From Methanolobus vulcani (GTDB lineage Archaea; Halobacteriota; Methanosarcinia; Methanosarcinales; Methanosarcinaceae), in NCBI RefSeq assembly GCF_900100715.1, contig NZ_FNCA01000011.1, positions 37,080-101,079 on the forward strand: 64,000 bases of DNA, in the 5' to 3' direction. The notes under the pieces were generated by a model. The model searched no databases, was not told the origin of the DNA, and saw only the letters and a list, made by a program, of their open reading frames with translations. The number at the start of each line of letters is the position of its first letter. Position 1 is the first letter of the stretch. Positions 36,112 to 44,378 of this stretch are shown here, piece after piece. The position numbers were made by a program, and so were the translations under genes.

Positions 36112-37140
36112 TTATCCAAAGAGTGCTCCAAGTCCGGCCATGCCGTCTTCTTCAGATGCCTCTTCTTCTTGTTCTTCTTCCTTCTCTTCTTCTGCTTCTA
36201 CAGTCTCTGTTACAACAGTTGCTGCTGCTGCGCTTGCTGCTGCACCAAGTGTTTCCTTCAGTTCATCGTCAACTGCATCTTCATTGTTAGCAGATGCAAC
36301 GGATGCGACTGAAAGCATTTCGGACTGTGCTTTTCCAAGAAGCATGTCGACAATGCCTGGTTCCAGTACCACTGCGTTGACACCAAGGTTGCGTGACTCT
36401 GTTGTTGCCTTTGCAATGAGTGTCTTGATGTTTTCTTCAGTTGGGTATGCTGCGAACACGGACGTGTTGAATGCCTGCTGTGCTGCCAGCACAATGTCTG
36501 AGAAGTATTTGTCTTCGTCGATGGCCAGTACATCTGGTGTGAAGATCATTCCGTTCTCAAAGGCTGCTCTGAGGTCAAGACCTACTTCCATAGGGTAGAT
36601 CTCAAGTCTTGTAAGCATTGCAGCGAGTTTCTGTGAAACTGCATCGCCTTCCTTTGCTACGGCTTTTGTCTCTCTGATTACCACTTTGCCGCCGTCGATA
36701 GCTGCAGGAATTCCTGCTGCCTGCATATCTCCGAGTATGGGGCCTGGTGGGAATGATGTTGGTCCCTTTTCGACGATAATGTCACGAGGTGCAATAGCAC
36801 CTGCTTTGATTGGGGATGGGCTCTTGCTTTTTTCCAGTGTCTTGAACAGTTTGAATGGGTTCTGCTCTGTGAATACAAGGGCGGTCTGTACGTCTACGTA
36901 CTCTTCCATGTCCTTTACATCACTGGACTGCTCAAGTGCTCTTCTGATTAGAGTGTTTCTTGCGACTTTCAAAACAGCCTTGCCTTTAAGATCCCTTCTC
37001 ATTTTCTGAAGTTGCTTTGCTGGAATTCCACCAATACCAATGACACCCATTATTGGGTATTCCTTGATGAGTTCCTTTATTGCCTCAACTTCATCCTTTT
37101 TCCACTGTGGGATGTGGCTTGTGTGGTGTTCTTCAGCCAT
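36112..37140 (-). CDS. rpl10: Ribosomal protein L10 (archaeal P0)
   Basis: Stalk base protein, 342 aa. It has the N-terminal rRNA-binding domain (IPQWKKDEVEAIKELIKEYP), the archaeal P0 insertion domain, C-terminal helices that carry L12 dimers, and the shared [11 protein letters not shown] end. It lies 1 base from L1 and 52 bases before L12. Confidence 0.96.
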   Translation of the reverse strand: MAEEHHTSHIPQWKKDEVEAIKELIKEYPIMGVIGIGGIPAKQLQKMRRDLKGKAVLKVARNTLIRRALEQSSDVKDMEEYVDVQTALVFTEQNPFKLFKTLEKSKSPSPIKAGAIAPRDIIVEKGPTSFPPGPILGDMQAAGIPAAIDGGKVVIRETKAVAKEGDAVSQKLAAMLTRLEIYPMEVGLDLRAAFENGMIFTPDVLAIDEDKYFSDIVLAAQQAFNTSVFAAYPTEENIKTLIAKATTESRNLGVNAVVLEPGIVDMLLGKAQSEMLSVASVASANNEDAVDDELKETLGAAASAAAATVVTETVEAEEEKEEEQEEEASEEDGMAGLGALFG

Positions 37141-37141
37141 A

Positions 37142-37783
37142 TTATACCACCTTCACTGATTTACCCATAGTGGTTGTAACATAAATGGATCTTATGTTAT
37201 GCTGACCCTTCTCAAGGGCACCTTCCACTCTGCTAAGGACTGTTTCTACGTTCTCTGCAAGTTTCCGGACTTCCATGTCTCTACGGCCAACGGATACGTG
37301 GAATGTAAGTTTATCCTTTGATCTTATCCTGATTGAGCTTCTTGCGCTGTTGATAAGATCAGCCACGTTCTTTCCTGGTGGCAATGGAGTTGGCATCTTG
37401 CCTCTTGGACCCAATATGGCACCAAGGGCCTTACCGATCTGTGCCATGTACTGAACTTCTGCAATAAAGAAGTCATACTCATTGGCAACTGATCTCGCAC
37501 GTGATTTGTCTTCTGCCATCTCTGCAAGATCTTCTTCGGAGAATACCATCTCTGCGCCAGCACTTTTTGCCTGGAGGCCAACCTCACCTTTCGCAAATAC
37601 TGCGATCTTGAGGTCTTTACCCAGGCCGTGTGGAAGTAAGATCTCTTCATCAACACGGTTTTTGGGCTGACTCATGTCCAGATTCTTTAAGTTAATAGCA
37701 AGCTCAACACCCTCTGGGAATTTCCTCTCTGGTGATTCTGCTAATAACTTTTCAATAGTTTCTACTATATTTTCGTCTGCCAT
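37142..37783 (-). CDS. rpl1: Ribosomal protein L1
   Basis: 213 aa, full archaeal length, with AILGPRGKMPTPLPPGKN and the C-terminal VTTTMGKSVKV. L1 binds 23S rRNA at the L1 stalk, and in other methanogens it represses its own operon through an rRNA-like site on its mRNA. The leader just upstream can form a structured element beside the GGGAGG ribosome site. Confidence 0.96.
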   Translation of the reverse strand: MADENIVETIEKLLAESPERKFPEGVELAINLKNLDMSQPKNRVDEEILLPHGLGKDLKIAVFAKGEVGLQAKSAGAEMVFSEEDLAEMAEDKSRARSVANEYDFFIAEVQYMAQIGKALGAILGPRGKMPTPLPPGKNVADLINSARSSIRIRSKDKLTFHVSVGRRDMEVRKLAENVETVLSRVEGALEKGQHNIRSIYVTTTMGKSVKVV

Positions 37784-37940
37784 TCTTTACCTCCCGTAGT
37801 GTGAACTCATGGTTCAGGCAGGACCTTAACGGTCTACTACGGATTTGTCTAGAGTTTTAGATCTTCAGACCTTTACTCTGTCTATAATGGACACACCAAT
37901 TAACAGTATTTATATTAAAGTTATTGGTCAAAGCATGGAG
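37784..37940 (-). promoter_or_regulatory. L1 operon promoter and structured leader
   Basis: On the minus strand, CCGTAGT and ACTACGG (37836-37842 and 37794-37800) can form a 7-bp outer stem, enclosing the hairpins GACC-gttaa-GGTC (37822-37834) and TGAAC-catga-GTTCA (37802-37816). The 3' arm runs directly into the GGGAGG ribosome site of rpl1. A TATA-like TTTATATTA at about 37908-37917 gives an expected start near 37885. This is a candidate L1 autoregulatory site. Confidence 0.55.
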
Positions 37941-38426
37941 TTACCATGCTTCTTGTGCCAATGCATCGTCAAACTGTCCCTCGTCGATAGCTTTCTGGCA
38001 TTCCTTTGGAGGCATACCTTCTGCTGTAACGCCCATTGGGACACAGGAACCAATTACTTCCTTTACTGCAGCCTTAAGTTCGTATGAAAGTATATCTTCT
38101 TTCTTCATACGTGCTATTTTTGCTGCCTGTGCAATGGTAATGTTTCCTACGATTGTTGTGTTAGGTTCGCCGGATCCTTTCTGGATTCCTGCTTCCTGTA
38201 ATATGAGTGCAGATGTTGGTGGTGTTCCTACTTCTATTTCGAAACTCTTATCGTCTGCTACTATTACTTTGACAGGGACTTGCATCCCATTGTAATCTTT
38301 TGTCTTTTCGTTGATCTTGTCGATCACGTCTTTTATGTTAATTCCAAGAGGACCAAGTGCAGGACCGAGTGGTGGACCTGGATTTGCTTTTCCTCCTGGG
38401 ACCAATGCTTCTACAACATTTGCCAT
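37941..38426 (-). CDS. rpl11: Ribosomal protein L11
   Basis: 161 aa. The N-terminal [20 protein letters not shown] block and the C-terminal rRNA-binding domain are intact. It is separated from rpl1 by about 157 bases that contain a separate promoter, so L11 may be transcribed with spt5 and secE and L1 partly on its own. Confidence 0.96.
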   Translation of the reverse strand: MANVVEALVPGGKANPGPPLGPALGPLGINIKDVIDKINEKTKDYNGMQVPVKVIVADDKSFEIEVGTPPTSALILQEAGIQKGSGEPNTTIVGNITIAQAAKIARMKKEDILSYELKAAVKEVIGSCVPMGVTAEGMPPKECQKAIDEGQFDDALAQEAW

Positions 38427-38480
38427 TTGAATATCACCGTTGGATTAAATAATAAATATCAATTCAGATTCTTTATGCTC

Positions 38481-38948
38481 TCAGGCATTATCCTCTTCAT
38501 CTTTCCTGAGGACTCTTACAGTATCTCCGCGAATAGTTATAGGTATCGGTACAACTGCATCGAACAGTTCTACTGTGATTTCCTCATGTCCCTCATCGAC
38601 TCTCTTCACACGTGCCTTTTCACCTTTGAAAGGACCGGATGTAATCTCGATGATCGCGCCTTCTGAGATTCCTGTTACTGTTGGTTTTGGTGTAAGGAAG
38701 TGTGATATCTCCTCTATGGAAGACTGTCCTTTGACCAATGCTCTGGCGTGGGGTACGGTCTGTATTGCCTGTTCCACATCTCCAGGGGACGAAGCTTCAA
38801 TTAGCACATATCCTTTCAACTCATCCGGTGCAAGGATCGCCCTGATGTCCAGGTGCTCTTTCCTTGCGGATTGAGTTATCATATTTGCTACTGATCTTTC
38901 CTGATTCGCAGTTGTTTTTACTACGAATATCGCTGACTCTGCGGTCAT
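38481..38948 (-). CDS. spt5: Transcription elongation factor Spt5 (NusG family)
   Basis: 155 aa with an N-terminal NGN domain (FVVKTTANQERSVANMI, PDELKGYVLIEA) and a KOW domain (EGAIIEITSGPFKGEKARV). The start at 38948 is chosen because GGGTG lies 6 bases upstream. The Met at 38960 overlaps secE and is less likely. With Spt4 it clamps RNA polymerase for processivity. Confidence 0.95.
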   Translation of the reverse strand: MTAESAIFVVKTTANQERSVANMITQSARKEHLDIRAILAPDELKGYVLIEASSPGDVEQAIQTVPHARALVKGQSSIEEISHFLTPKPTVTGISEGAIIEITSGPFKGEKARVKRVDEGHEEITVELFDAVVPIPITIRGDTVRVLRKDEEDNA

Positions 38949-38950
38949 GA

Positions 38951-39163
38951 TTACACCCATTTAGGCATTTCCACCAGAAGTACATATATAAGGAAACCTA
39001 AGAATCCAATTACAAGGATTCCCAGACCAGCAACCTTGGCTATGGTCAGGAACTCCTCTCTTGATGGTTTCTTTGTTAGTTTGAGTACCCTTAAATATGT
39101 CTTCAAGGATTGGTTTATGCTTGCGCTATTGATATTGCTTAAATCAAATGAATTTTCTGCCAA
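38951..39163 (-). CDS. secE: Preprotein translocase SecE (Sec61 gamma)
   Basis: A 70-aa protein with an amphipathic helix (KTYLRVLKLTKKPSREEFL) followed by one membrane helix (about 42-65), the standard SecE layout. Its stop lies just upstream of the spt5 start, in the conserved archaeal order secE-spt5-L11. Confidence 0.93.
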   Translation of the reverse strand: MAENSFDLSNINSASINQSLKTYLRVLKLTKKPSREEFLTIAKVAGLGILVIGFLGFLIYVLLVEMPKWV

Positions 39164-39351
39164 AGTACTTCACAACCGGTTATGATCGTTTATAATGCAT
39201 GCGTTTATTTTGAAGCCGTATAATGTCAGAACTTTGTGTCTGCTAGTATATAGCGCCATCAAAACAACGTCTTTAATAAAATACCTTTCGATTGGATTGC
39301 GTAAATAGGCCATCCCATCGAAAGTTTTCTATGTTAAAAAAGGGAGAGATT
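39164..39351 (-). promoter_or_regulatory. ftsZ-secE spacer with long hairpin
   Basis: CTTTCGAT (39285-39292) pairs with ATCGAAAG (39317-39324), extended by GG/CC. On the minus strand a T6 run (CTCCCTTTTTTAAC) directly follows the ftsZ stop, so ftsZ may terminate here. The secE-proximal half should carry the secE promoter. Confidence 0.45.
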
Positions 39352-40464
39352 CTATTTAACAAAATCGATTCCGTATTTCCTGGTTACGCTCTTTGCGCCG
39401 CCGTGGCCATATATTTGTGGTGACTTCACACCAGTTACCACGATCATTGTACGCACAGTCTGCTCAAGTTCATCATTGACCTGAGCACCCCATATAAGTC
39501 TTGCTTCGGGGTCGATCCTGCTGTATACTTCCTGTACAACACTTTCGGCTTCTGCAATTGTCATATCCGGTCCGCCAATCACATTGACAAGTGCGGATGT
39601 TGCACCAGATATGTCTACATCAAGAAGCGGGCTGCGCAGTGCTTTCTGCACGGATTCGACAGCTTTTAACTCGCCGTCTGCCTCGCCAAGTCCGATCATT
39701 GCCACGCCACCATTCTGCATGACTGTTCTGACATCGGCAAAGTCAAGGTTAACAAGACCTGGTTTTGTGATAAGCTCAGTGATACCTTTTACTGCTCTCA
39801 TAAGGACTTCATCGGACACTTTGAATGCTGCCTGAAGTGGTAATCTTGGAACAACTTCAAGAAGCTTGTCATTTGGAACCACAATTACTGTGTCTGCTAC
39901 TTCTCTGAGTCTTTCAAGACCGGCTTCTGCATTTGTTCTTCTGACCTGTCCTTCAACACTGAAAGGCAATGTGACAACGGCAATTGTAAGAGCTCCGGCA
40001 TCCCTTGCAGCTTCAGCTACAATCGGTGCTGATCCTGTTCCGGTACCTCCTCCAAGTCCGCATGTAATGAACACCATGTCGCTACCGTTTACTACGGCTG
40101 CGATCTCATCAACACTCTCAAGGGCTGCATCCTCGCCGATCTGCGGTAGACTTCCGGCACCAAGACCTCTGGTCTTCTTCTTACCAATGAGTATCTTCTG
40201 GTCTGCTCTAATGTTAAGAAGGTGCTGAGCATCTGTATTTACTGCAATGAACTCTGCGCCTTTAATTCCTTCTTCGACCATTCTTTGAGTACTGTTGGAG
40301 CCTCCACCACCACAACCTATCACTTTGATATTGGTGTGTAACTGGCGTAACATCTCCTCTAATTCTGCATTTATGTCTTTGTGCTCGGGGCTTGCTGCAG
40401 GTGAACCGCGGATGTTTGCCTCCTGTTCAGACCTTGCAAGTGCCTCTTCTACTATGGATCTCAT
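39352..40464 (-). CDS. ftsZ: Cell division protein FtsZ
   Basis: Tubulin-like GTPase forming the division ring, 370 aa. [13 protein letters not shown], the tubulin signature [12 protein letters not shown], and the synergy-loop region [11 protein letters not shown] are visible. Full length, with a short N-terminal extension of about 45 residues before the core. Confidence 0.96.
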   Translation of the reverse strand: MRSIVEEALARSEQEANIRGSPAASPEHKDINAELEEMLRQLHTNIKVIGCGGGGSNSTQRMVEEGIKGAEFIAVNTDAQHLLNIRADQKILIGKKKTRGLGAGSLPQIGEDAALESVDEIAAVVNGSDMVFITCGLGGGTGTGSAPIVAEAARDAGALTIAVVTLPFSVEGQVRRTNAEAGLERLREVADTVIVVPNDKLLEVVPRLPLQAAFKVSDEVLMRAVKGITELITKPGLVNLDFADVRTVMQNGGVAMIGLGEADGELKAVESVQKALRSPLLDVDISGATSALVNVIGGPDMTIAEAESVVQEVYSRIDPEARLIWGAQVNDELEQTVRTMIVVTGVKSPQIYGHGGAKSVTRKYGIDFVK

Positions 40465-40521
40465 TCTTTTTCTCCCTCAAATGAAAATCGTATATTGGAT
40501 TACAGGTATGATTATTTATAT

Positions 40522-41943
40522 TTAATCGGACAACTGGATACGCTTTACCTTTATTTTGTGTACCATCTCGGGCGTGATGGTCTTTTCCTCTAATGTTACC
40601 GGGTTACCTTTTGCAAGTTCACCAAGCATTGGCCCGGGAGGGATACCCAGTTCTTTTGCTGCTTTCGGATCAAATTTTTCACTGATGATGCAAAGTATAT
40701 TCTCATCAGGAATATATTTAATTTCATAATGCTCTTTTAGTATTTTAATGCATTCATTTGTAACGTTCTGCATAGCACTTTTAGTGTCTTCACCTATTCC
40801 CAGTATGGTATTTGAAAGAGTTCCGTTATTTCTTTCCATATAGATGGGAGCACAGCGTTCAAGCATTTCTTCAGTAAACTTCCTGTTCGCTTTGACAGTT
40901 TCCTGGAACAGTTCATAATTGATGCTACAAAGGACGATTTCTCCATATGTTTTTCCGCCTTTATGCCGGGATCTTTCAATTTGTGATATGAATATATCAG
41001 TGGCTCTGAACTTTCCGTCAGGACAAAGCTCATTACATCTGTTCTTGATATCCATGAATATATCCCAGGGAATCCTTCCTATTTCTCTGATATCACTCTC
41101 CCTTAGTAATATATAATGCAGCTCATTTATGAGGCTGAAAAGTCTCTCTCTTTCTTTTGCATTCATGGATTTTCTGTCAAAATATGCAAAATCGGCTCTG
41201 GATTTATCAAAAGCCTGAACCATCATTTCCCTGTCTACAAAAGCTAACTGATAGTCAGGGAAATTATGCCCGAACGTAACTTCTGCATCCAGTATAAGTT
41301 CTGTTTGTCTTGATGCATAATGTCCTCCTCCAAAACCAACAGCTACGGGTATATATCCTCCATCATCTTTTGGGGATATGAAATCTCTAATTGCTCCTAA
41401 TATTGCTTTTGATGCAATGTTTCCTGCTTCTTGATCATTCCACTGTATTTCAGAACTACCTATCTCTGCATAGACCATTGGTGTCTTCAATTCAGTAGGT
41501 CCGTGGTGAGTGGACTCCATGTTCACTTCATAATCTATTCCTTCTGAACGTTTTTTCATATTTTTCAGTATACATCGCAACATATGAGGTGCTGCCACAG
41601 AGAGCTCCTTTGGTCTTCCTCCAAAATCTGCGGTATCAGGATTTCCCGTAAAGTGGGCAGTGAGTACTGATCTTCCGTCGCTGCTCTTGTGTTTTGAAGC
41701 GACAATAATCATATCTGTATCAAAACCGGATGATCTCATCTTCTCATCTATCCTGTCTTCGTAAATGTGGTGTCCTTCAATCTCCAAAATTCTAATTTTC
41801 GGATTATCATAAATTGAAACGAGTTCTTTCCAATTGTCAGGAGTTGTCTCTATTTGTTCCCAATGTGCATTTTGAAGCAGGTGGTTCTTTATGTTCTGGC
41901 TTGCTGCATCGGCAGCAGAACATAATATATTAATCTTCTTCAT
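40522..41943 (-). CDS. dtdA: D-aminoacyl-tRNA deacylase (DtdA/DTD2 type)
   Basis: Removes D-amino acids mischarged on tRNA. The core contains GGRPKELSVAAPHMLRCIL and the hallmark ESTHHGPTELKTPMVYAEIG and GFGGGHYASRQTE blocks. The 473-aa product is longer than the roughly 270-aa core form, with a C-terminal extension of about 190 residues of unknown role. Met at 41943 fits the family start (MKKINILCSAADAAS) better than the Met at 41985. Confidence 0.88.
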   Translation of the reverse strand: MKKINILCSAADAASQNIKNHLLQNAHWEQIETTPDNWKELVSIYDNPKIRILEIEGHHIYEDRIDEKMRSSGFDTDMIIVASKHKSSDGRSVLTAHFTGNPDTADFGGRPKELSVAAPHMLRCILKNMKKRSEGIDYEVNMESTHHGPTELKTPMVYAEIGSSEIQWNDQEAGNIASKAILGAIRDFISPKDDGGYIPVAVGFGGGHYASRQTELILDAEVTFGHNFPDYQLAFVDREMMVQAFDKSRADFAYFDRKSMNAKERERLFSLINELHYILLRESDIREIGRIPWDIFMDIKNRCNELCPDGKFRATDIFISQIERSRHKGGKTYGEIVLCSINYELFQETVKANRKFTEEMLERCAPIYMERNNGTLSNTILGIGEDTKSAMQNVTNECIKILKEHYEIKYIPDENILCIISEKFDPKAAKELGIPPGPMLGELAKGNPVTLEEKTITPEMVHKIKVKRIQLSD

Positions 41944-42144
41944 GTTCTGTAATCCTGTCTCTCGATGTGTCAGTGTATTAAACAATTATTTTTCTCTCAG
42001 TAGTTTTAATGCTTATGATGCATTCATTTGGGATGAAGTTTTATCATAGTTGTAATTCTCTCTGATTTGTACTTGGAACTAAGTAACCGGTACAGGCTGA
42101 ATACAATTATGTATCTCATAAAATTGATTTAAAGACGTGATACT

Positions 42145-42798
42145 TTGGCTGATATGACAATTAATGGTGTATTGATAAGAAAACTGGAATATGCAGGTTT
42201 TATGGTAAAGTCCGATGAAATGGTACTTTATATTGATCCCAATGGGCTTGGCAATGAAAATATTCCAGAAGGAGACATGGCTGATCTGATTCTCATTACA
42301 CATGAGAACTTTGGCCACTGCGATCCGGATTCAATCAGGAAGATCCGCAAATCTGATTGTACAACTCTTATTCCTGAAAAGATGGGATTGCAGTTCAGGG
42401 GCGATGCCAGAAGGGTGATGGGAGGTGATTCCTTAACAGGTGAGTTAAGCATTAAAGGTGTGGATATTGAAGTTCTTGCTGCCTATGTTTCATGCAAGTC
42501 CAACCGAACTCTTAGCAAGGGAGTAGGTTATTTCTTCACTTTTGGACATCTTAGCATTTACCATGCAGGGCATTCATGTGATATTGCTGACATGGGGGGT
42601 CTTTCCCCTGATATTATAATGTTACCTATTGGTAATGAGCAGCTAATTAGTGTCCAGAAAGCAGAAGATATCATTACAAAACTTGCACCTGATTATGTTA
42701 TTCCTATGTGTTACGGCGATACAAATGATGTTGATATATCGGAATTTGTAAAATCAATAAAGTCAAAGTGTCCATCCTCGGAGATCTTACTCTTTTAG
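42145..42798 (+). CDS. MBL-fold metal-dependent hydrolase, UPF0173-like
   Basis: 217 aa with LEYAGFMVKSDEMVLYIDP, LILITHENFGHCD (the metallo-beta-lactamase His motif in variant form), GHLSIYHAGHSCD and a C-terminal YVIPMCYGDT. The canonical HXHXDH appears as H-E-N-F-G-H-C-D, so metal ligation may differ. The TTG at 42145 with GTGAT upstream or the ATG at 42154 could start it. Substrate is unknown. Confidence 0.8.
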   Translation: MADMTINGVLIRKLEYAGFMVKSDEMVLYIDPNGLGNENIPEGDMADLILITHENFGHCDPDSIRKIRKSDCTTLIPEKMGLQFRGDARRVMGGDSLTGELSIKGVDIEVLAAYVSCKSNRTLSKGVGYFFTFGHLSIYHAGHSCDIADMGGLSPDIIMLPIGNEQLISVQKAEDIITKLAPDYVIPMCYGDTNDVDISEFVKSIKSKCPSSEILLF

Positions 42799-42815
42799 AT
42801 TACAGGTGCTTATTC

Positions 42816-43142
42816 ATGGCAAAATCCCGAAAAAAGAACAAGGCAGTGGCTCGTAGTATCGCACAGGAGCGAATAGAATATCTTTTCGATCTTGCAAAAG
42901 GTGAGTTTTCAGAGAACCCGGAACTGAGCAAAAGATATGTCTCCCTTGCCCGTAAAATAGGTATGCGTCACAGAGTCAGCATTCCTTCTGAACTGAAAAT
43001 AAGTTTCTGTAAAAATTGTGGTTCTTTGCTATTACCGGGAAATAATTCAAGAGTGCGCTTAAAGGATGCCTCTATAATAATAACGTGTTTGGATTGTGGC
43101 AACATCAAAAGATATCCATTTGATAAGGAAAAGAAAGGATGA
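42816..43142 (+). CDS. rnp4: RNase P protein component 4 (Rpp21/Rnp4)
   Basis: A 108-aa subunit of RNase P, which matures tRNA 5' ends. It has a basic N-terminus (MAKSRKKNKAVARSIAQERI), a helical domain, and a zinc ribbon with Cys65, Cys68, Cys91 and Cys94. I start at the Met at 42816 because an earlier in-frame Met (42768) lies within the previous gene and gives a non-family N-terminus. Confidence 0.9.
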   Translation: MAKSRKKNKAVARSIAQERIEYLFDLAKGEFSENPELSKRYVSLARKIGMRHRVSIPSELKISFCKNCGSLLLPGNNSRVRLKDASIIITCLDCGNIKRYPFDKEKKG

Positions 43143-43388
43143 TCATGGATTGATCCATGAGAGCAATGTTGTTGCCAAATATGCTACAGTGAATATTATT
43201 GCACCCATAGCTAAGTAGAGGAATATATTCCTGAATACCACATCTTTTTCAGAGCCTGCTTTTATCCCAAAACCGCCACCACACCCTCCTCCGCATCCTC
43301 CTCCACATGATGTGCATGCAACATTTCTGCCTGACTCTGCTTCATTATCTTTTTTGTTTAATAAAGGAACTGTTGTTTTTCCAGACAT
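43143..43388 (-). CDS. Cys/Gly-rich single-pass membrane protein, unknown
   Basis: I do not recognise a family. The 81-aa product has a polar N-terminus, then ACTSCGGGCGGGCGGGFG with Cys25, Cys28, Cys32 and Cys36 spaced in glycine, then one membrane helix (about 55-77). The four regularly spaced cysteines could bind a metal or a cluster, or carry lipid. It is convergent with rnp4 with no gap between the stops. Confidence 0.65.
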   Translation of the reverse strand: MSGKTTVPLLNKKDNEAESGRNVACTSCGGGCGGGCGGGFGIKAGSEKDVVFRNIFLYLAMGAIIFTVAYLATTLLSWINP

Positions 43389-43478
43389 CGTATACTATTC
43401 TCTCCTTATTCTATTAGGTTCTTGCCAGTGAAATATGGCATAATATTCATTCTATGGTTTAGTATTTTAAAAAAAGAG

Positions 43479-43563
43479 CGACGAGAGGGGGATTCGAACC
43501 CCCGAGGCGCATAGCACCACAGGATTAGCAATCCTGCGCCATACCGGGCTTGGCTATCTCGTC
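43479..43563 (-). tRNA. tRNA-Ser (GCT)
   Basis: On the minus strand GACGAGA pairs with TCTCGTC as the acceptor stem, with discriminator G. The anticodon stem-loop AGGATT-GCT-AATCCT, a long variable arm (GTGCTATGCGCC region) and a T arm GGGGGTTCGAATCCCCC are present. The long variable arm is typical of tRNA-Ser. CCA is not encoded. Confidence 0.95.
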
Positions 43564-43623
43564 ATTTTTTGTAGTGTTCGTTCCTAAATGCAATTCAGGT
43601 ATTTAACGTTTTCCGGGTTAAAG

Positions 43624-43943
43624 TGACAGGCACGCCCGAAGTCGTTGCTTTTTCCATGATCAGGTGGTCTGGAATTTCTTCTCCACCCCGCAACCCTCCA
43701 AGCGACGATTGTCTACGGTAGGCCTGCTCCCTTCCGGGCCTGGGCTGGTTCCCGCAGTTAAGATATAAGTACATGCTCTCCAGTAAGCACCTATATCAAC
43801 GTCATCCAAGCAGGACGGGGTTTCTCAGTTGAAATTACAGGTTTGAAAATGGTCCAAACATCTTCTTCAGGCTTCGTCTCCCGCGTATCGGCGATTTCGG
43901 GTTACAGGTAACGCCGGCCTACCCAGACTAGCCTGCCACCCTT
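43624..43943 (-). ncRNA. Signal recognition particle 7S RNA
   Basis: Read on the minus strand, the segment contains the helix 8 core CCCAGGCCCGGAAGGGAGCA (GGAA tetraloop plus the symmetric and asymmetric loop bases) near 43720-43750, and GC-rich complementary ends (GGTGGCAGGC near 43940 and GCGTGCCTGTCAC near 43624). Length of about 320 nt fits archaeal SRP RNA. Exact ends are estimated. It scaffolds SRP19 and SRP54 for membrane protein targeting. Confidence 0.88.
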
Positions 43944-44082
43944 AGATATGCATTACTGGTTATAAAAGTATCCTTTGGTATAGTTAGCATAGCATTGGTA
44001 TATGTTCTGAAAAGAGCTTCTGGGTGGATACATGTAAAAGTAATATATAGAATGCTGGACAATATTATATAGGAGGTCTTAA

Positions 44083-44322
44083 ATGGAAGAATTGATTGGA
44101 TTTGTGACTGGTAACAAAAATCGCCAGAAATTACTTACTCTTCTAGGTTCTAAACATCAGCTTGACGCCGGAAAACTTGCCAAGAATATGCATATTGCAC
44201 GTCCATCTGTCGAAAAGATAGTGGAAGAGCTCCTTGAAAAGGAGTTGATCGTCCAGGAATCTGATATGTATATGCTTACGGAACTAGGAGAATCTCTGGA
44301 ACGTAGGGTTCAGAGCATTTAA
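44083..44322 (+). CDS. Small winged-helix DNA-binding protein
   Basis: A 79-aa protein that is almost only one winged helix: NRQKLLTLLGSK, LDAGKLAKNMHIARPSVEKI as the helix-turn-helix, and MYMLTELGESLERR as the wing and last helix. MarR/ArsR-like fold. GGAGGTC precedes the ATG. The regulated genes are unknown. It faces the two-domain KaiC-like gene tail to tail, with a T-rich terminator between. Confidence 0.8.
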   Translation: MEELIGFVTGNKNRQKLLTLLGSKHQLDAGKLAKNMHIARPSVEKIVEELLEKELIVQESDMYMLTELGESLERRVQSI

Positions 44323-44378
44323 CTGTTTTTTCTCTTTTCCTTTTTGTTCATTTATTTTCTCTAAATTGTGTGAAAAGT

